Program-made: the position numbers and the translations under genes
The notes under the pieces: generated by a model
Database searches by the model: none
Told to the model about the DNA's origin: nothing
The model's input: only the letters and a program-made list of their open reading frames with translations
Shown here: positions 41,969 through 42,164 of the stretch, piece after piece
Layout: the number at the start of each line of letters is the position of its first letter
Position numbering within the stretch: position 1 is the stretch's first letter
Source of the DNA: Gemmatimonadota bacterium
GTDB lineage: Bacteria; Gemmatimonadota; Gemmatimonadetes; Gemmatimonadales; Gemmatimonadaceae
Direction: 5' to 3'
DNA: 42,164 nucleotides
Assembly: GCA_028287345.1 (NCBI GenBank)
Contig: JAQBPV010000264.1
Span: 1 to 42,164, forward strand

Positions 41969-42164
41969 GTGACCGTCACGAGGCTGGACGTACACGCGGC
42001 GAGCACCCACATGCTCGCCGGTATTCGCCCGCTGTCGGCGGAGACGATTCCTCTCGAACAGGCGGCGGGTCGCGTGCTCGCGAAGGACGTGGTGTCGCCG
42101 ATCTTCCTGCCGCTGTTCGACAACTCGAGCATGGACGGATTCGCCGTGCGCGCCGAGGATGTGC
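41969..42164 (+). CDS. moeA: Molybdopterin molybdenumtransferase MoeA (5' part)
   Basis: Only the first 65 codons are in the window. They read as the start of MoeA: LDVHAASTHMLAGIRPLSAETIPL, then the hallmark GRVLAKDVVSPIFLPLFDNSSMDGFAVRAED, in which P-x-F-D-N-S-x-M-D-G-[FY]-A is the family signature. MoeA inserts molybdate into adenylylated molybdopterin. The start is a GTG at 41969, two bases after the stop of the PBP4-type gene. With fdhE and mobA it forms a molybdenum-enzyme assembly group. Confidence 0.93.
   Translation, partial: MTVTRLDVHAASTHMLAGIRPLSAETIPLEQAAGRVLAKDVVSPIFLPLFDNSSMDGFAVRAEDV

Overview
This is a GC-rich chromosomal window from a Gram-negative-type bacterium. It shows lipoprotein and Sec/Tat signal peptides, a beta-barrel-like protein, a TonB-plug-like domain, ECF sigma control and a futalosine-type set of late menaquinone genes. 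The gene content and style best fit the Gemmatimonadota, but that is an inference from the proteins; no rRNA is present to prove it. I see no tRNA, rRNA, CRISPR array, prophage or insertion sequence. The window opens inside a Ser/Thr kinase gene and closes inside moeA.

Region 1 (1-5230): a membrane Ser/Thr kinase (partial) is divergent from purD, which overlaps mutM, which in turn overlaps a C-terminally short UvrC-like nuclease. A 73-residue protein follows. Region 2 (4754-9263, minus strand): ubiE/menG-like, then ubiD-like, ubiA-like, ubiX-like and a YfcE-type phosphoesterase, the last four tightly packed. These are best read as the prenylation, decarboxylation and methylation steps of futalosine-pathway menaquinone synthesis. 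Region 3 (9391-13561): an envelope-stress-like module of ECF sigma factor, zinc anti-sigma factor, bactofilin-like membrane protein, DUF4097-like exported protein and YihY membrane protein. A SigW-like promoter lies between the sigma and anti-sigma genes.

Region 4 (13811-17099, minus strand): an Mrp Fe-S carrier, MATE exporter and SAM hydroxide adenosyltransferase operon. Region 5 (17453-26818): an exported serine hydrolase, threonine dehydratase, and a carbohydrate group (GH29 alpha-L-fucosidase, SASA-type esterase lipoprotein and a GH3 glycosidase with a PA14-like insert), with small envelope proteins between them. Region 6 (26876-33436, minus strand): an NrnA-like DHH phosphoesterase, an APC amino-acid permease, guaB, a DUF1232 protein, a low-complexity protein and an M15-type peptidase with an EF-hand-like loop, separated by strong hairpins and a repeat-rich spacer.

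Region 7 (33437-35448): a 375-base spacer with two perfect palindromes, then a pair of L,D-transpeptidase genes of which the upstream one has lost the catalytic Cys and His. Region 8 (35582-42164): gpmI, a beta-barrel-like protein, a BON-domain protein, an unusual intergenic repeat, a PTPS/QueD-like enzyme, then fdhE, mobA, a PBP4-type carboxypeptidase and moeA. fdhE, mobA and moeA point to molybdenum-cofactor enzymes such as formate dehydrogenase, although no such enzyme is encoded here.

Most genes are recognisable housekeeping or accessory functions. The most unusual items are the degenerate L,D-transpeptidase partner, the probable CUG start in a CTGA overlap at 23335, the interleaved inverted repeats before the PTPS gene, the inverted repeat across the guaB start codon, and the orphan 18-base palindrome at 33695-33712.
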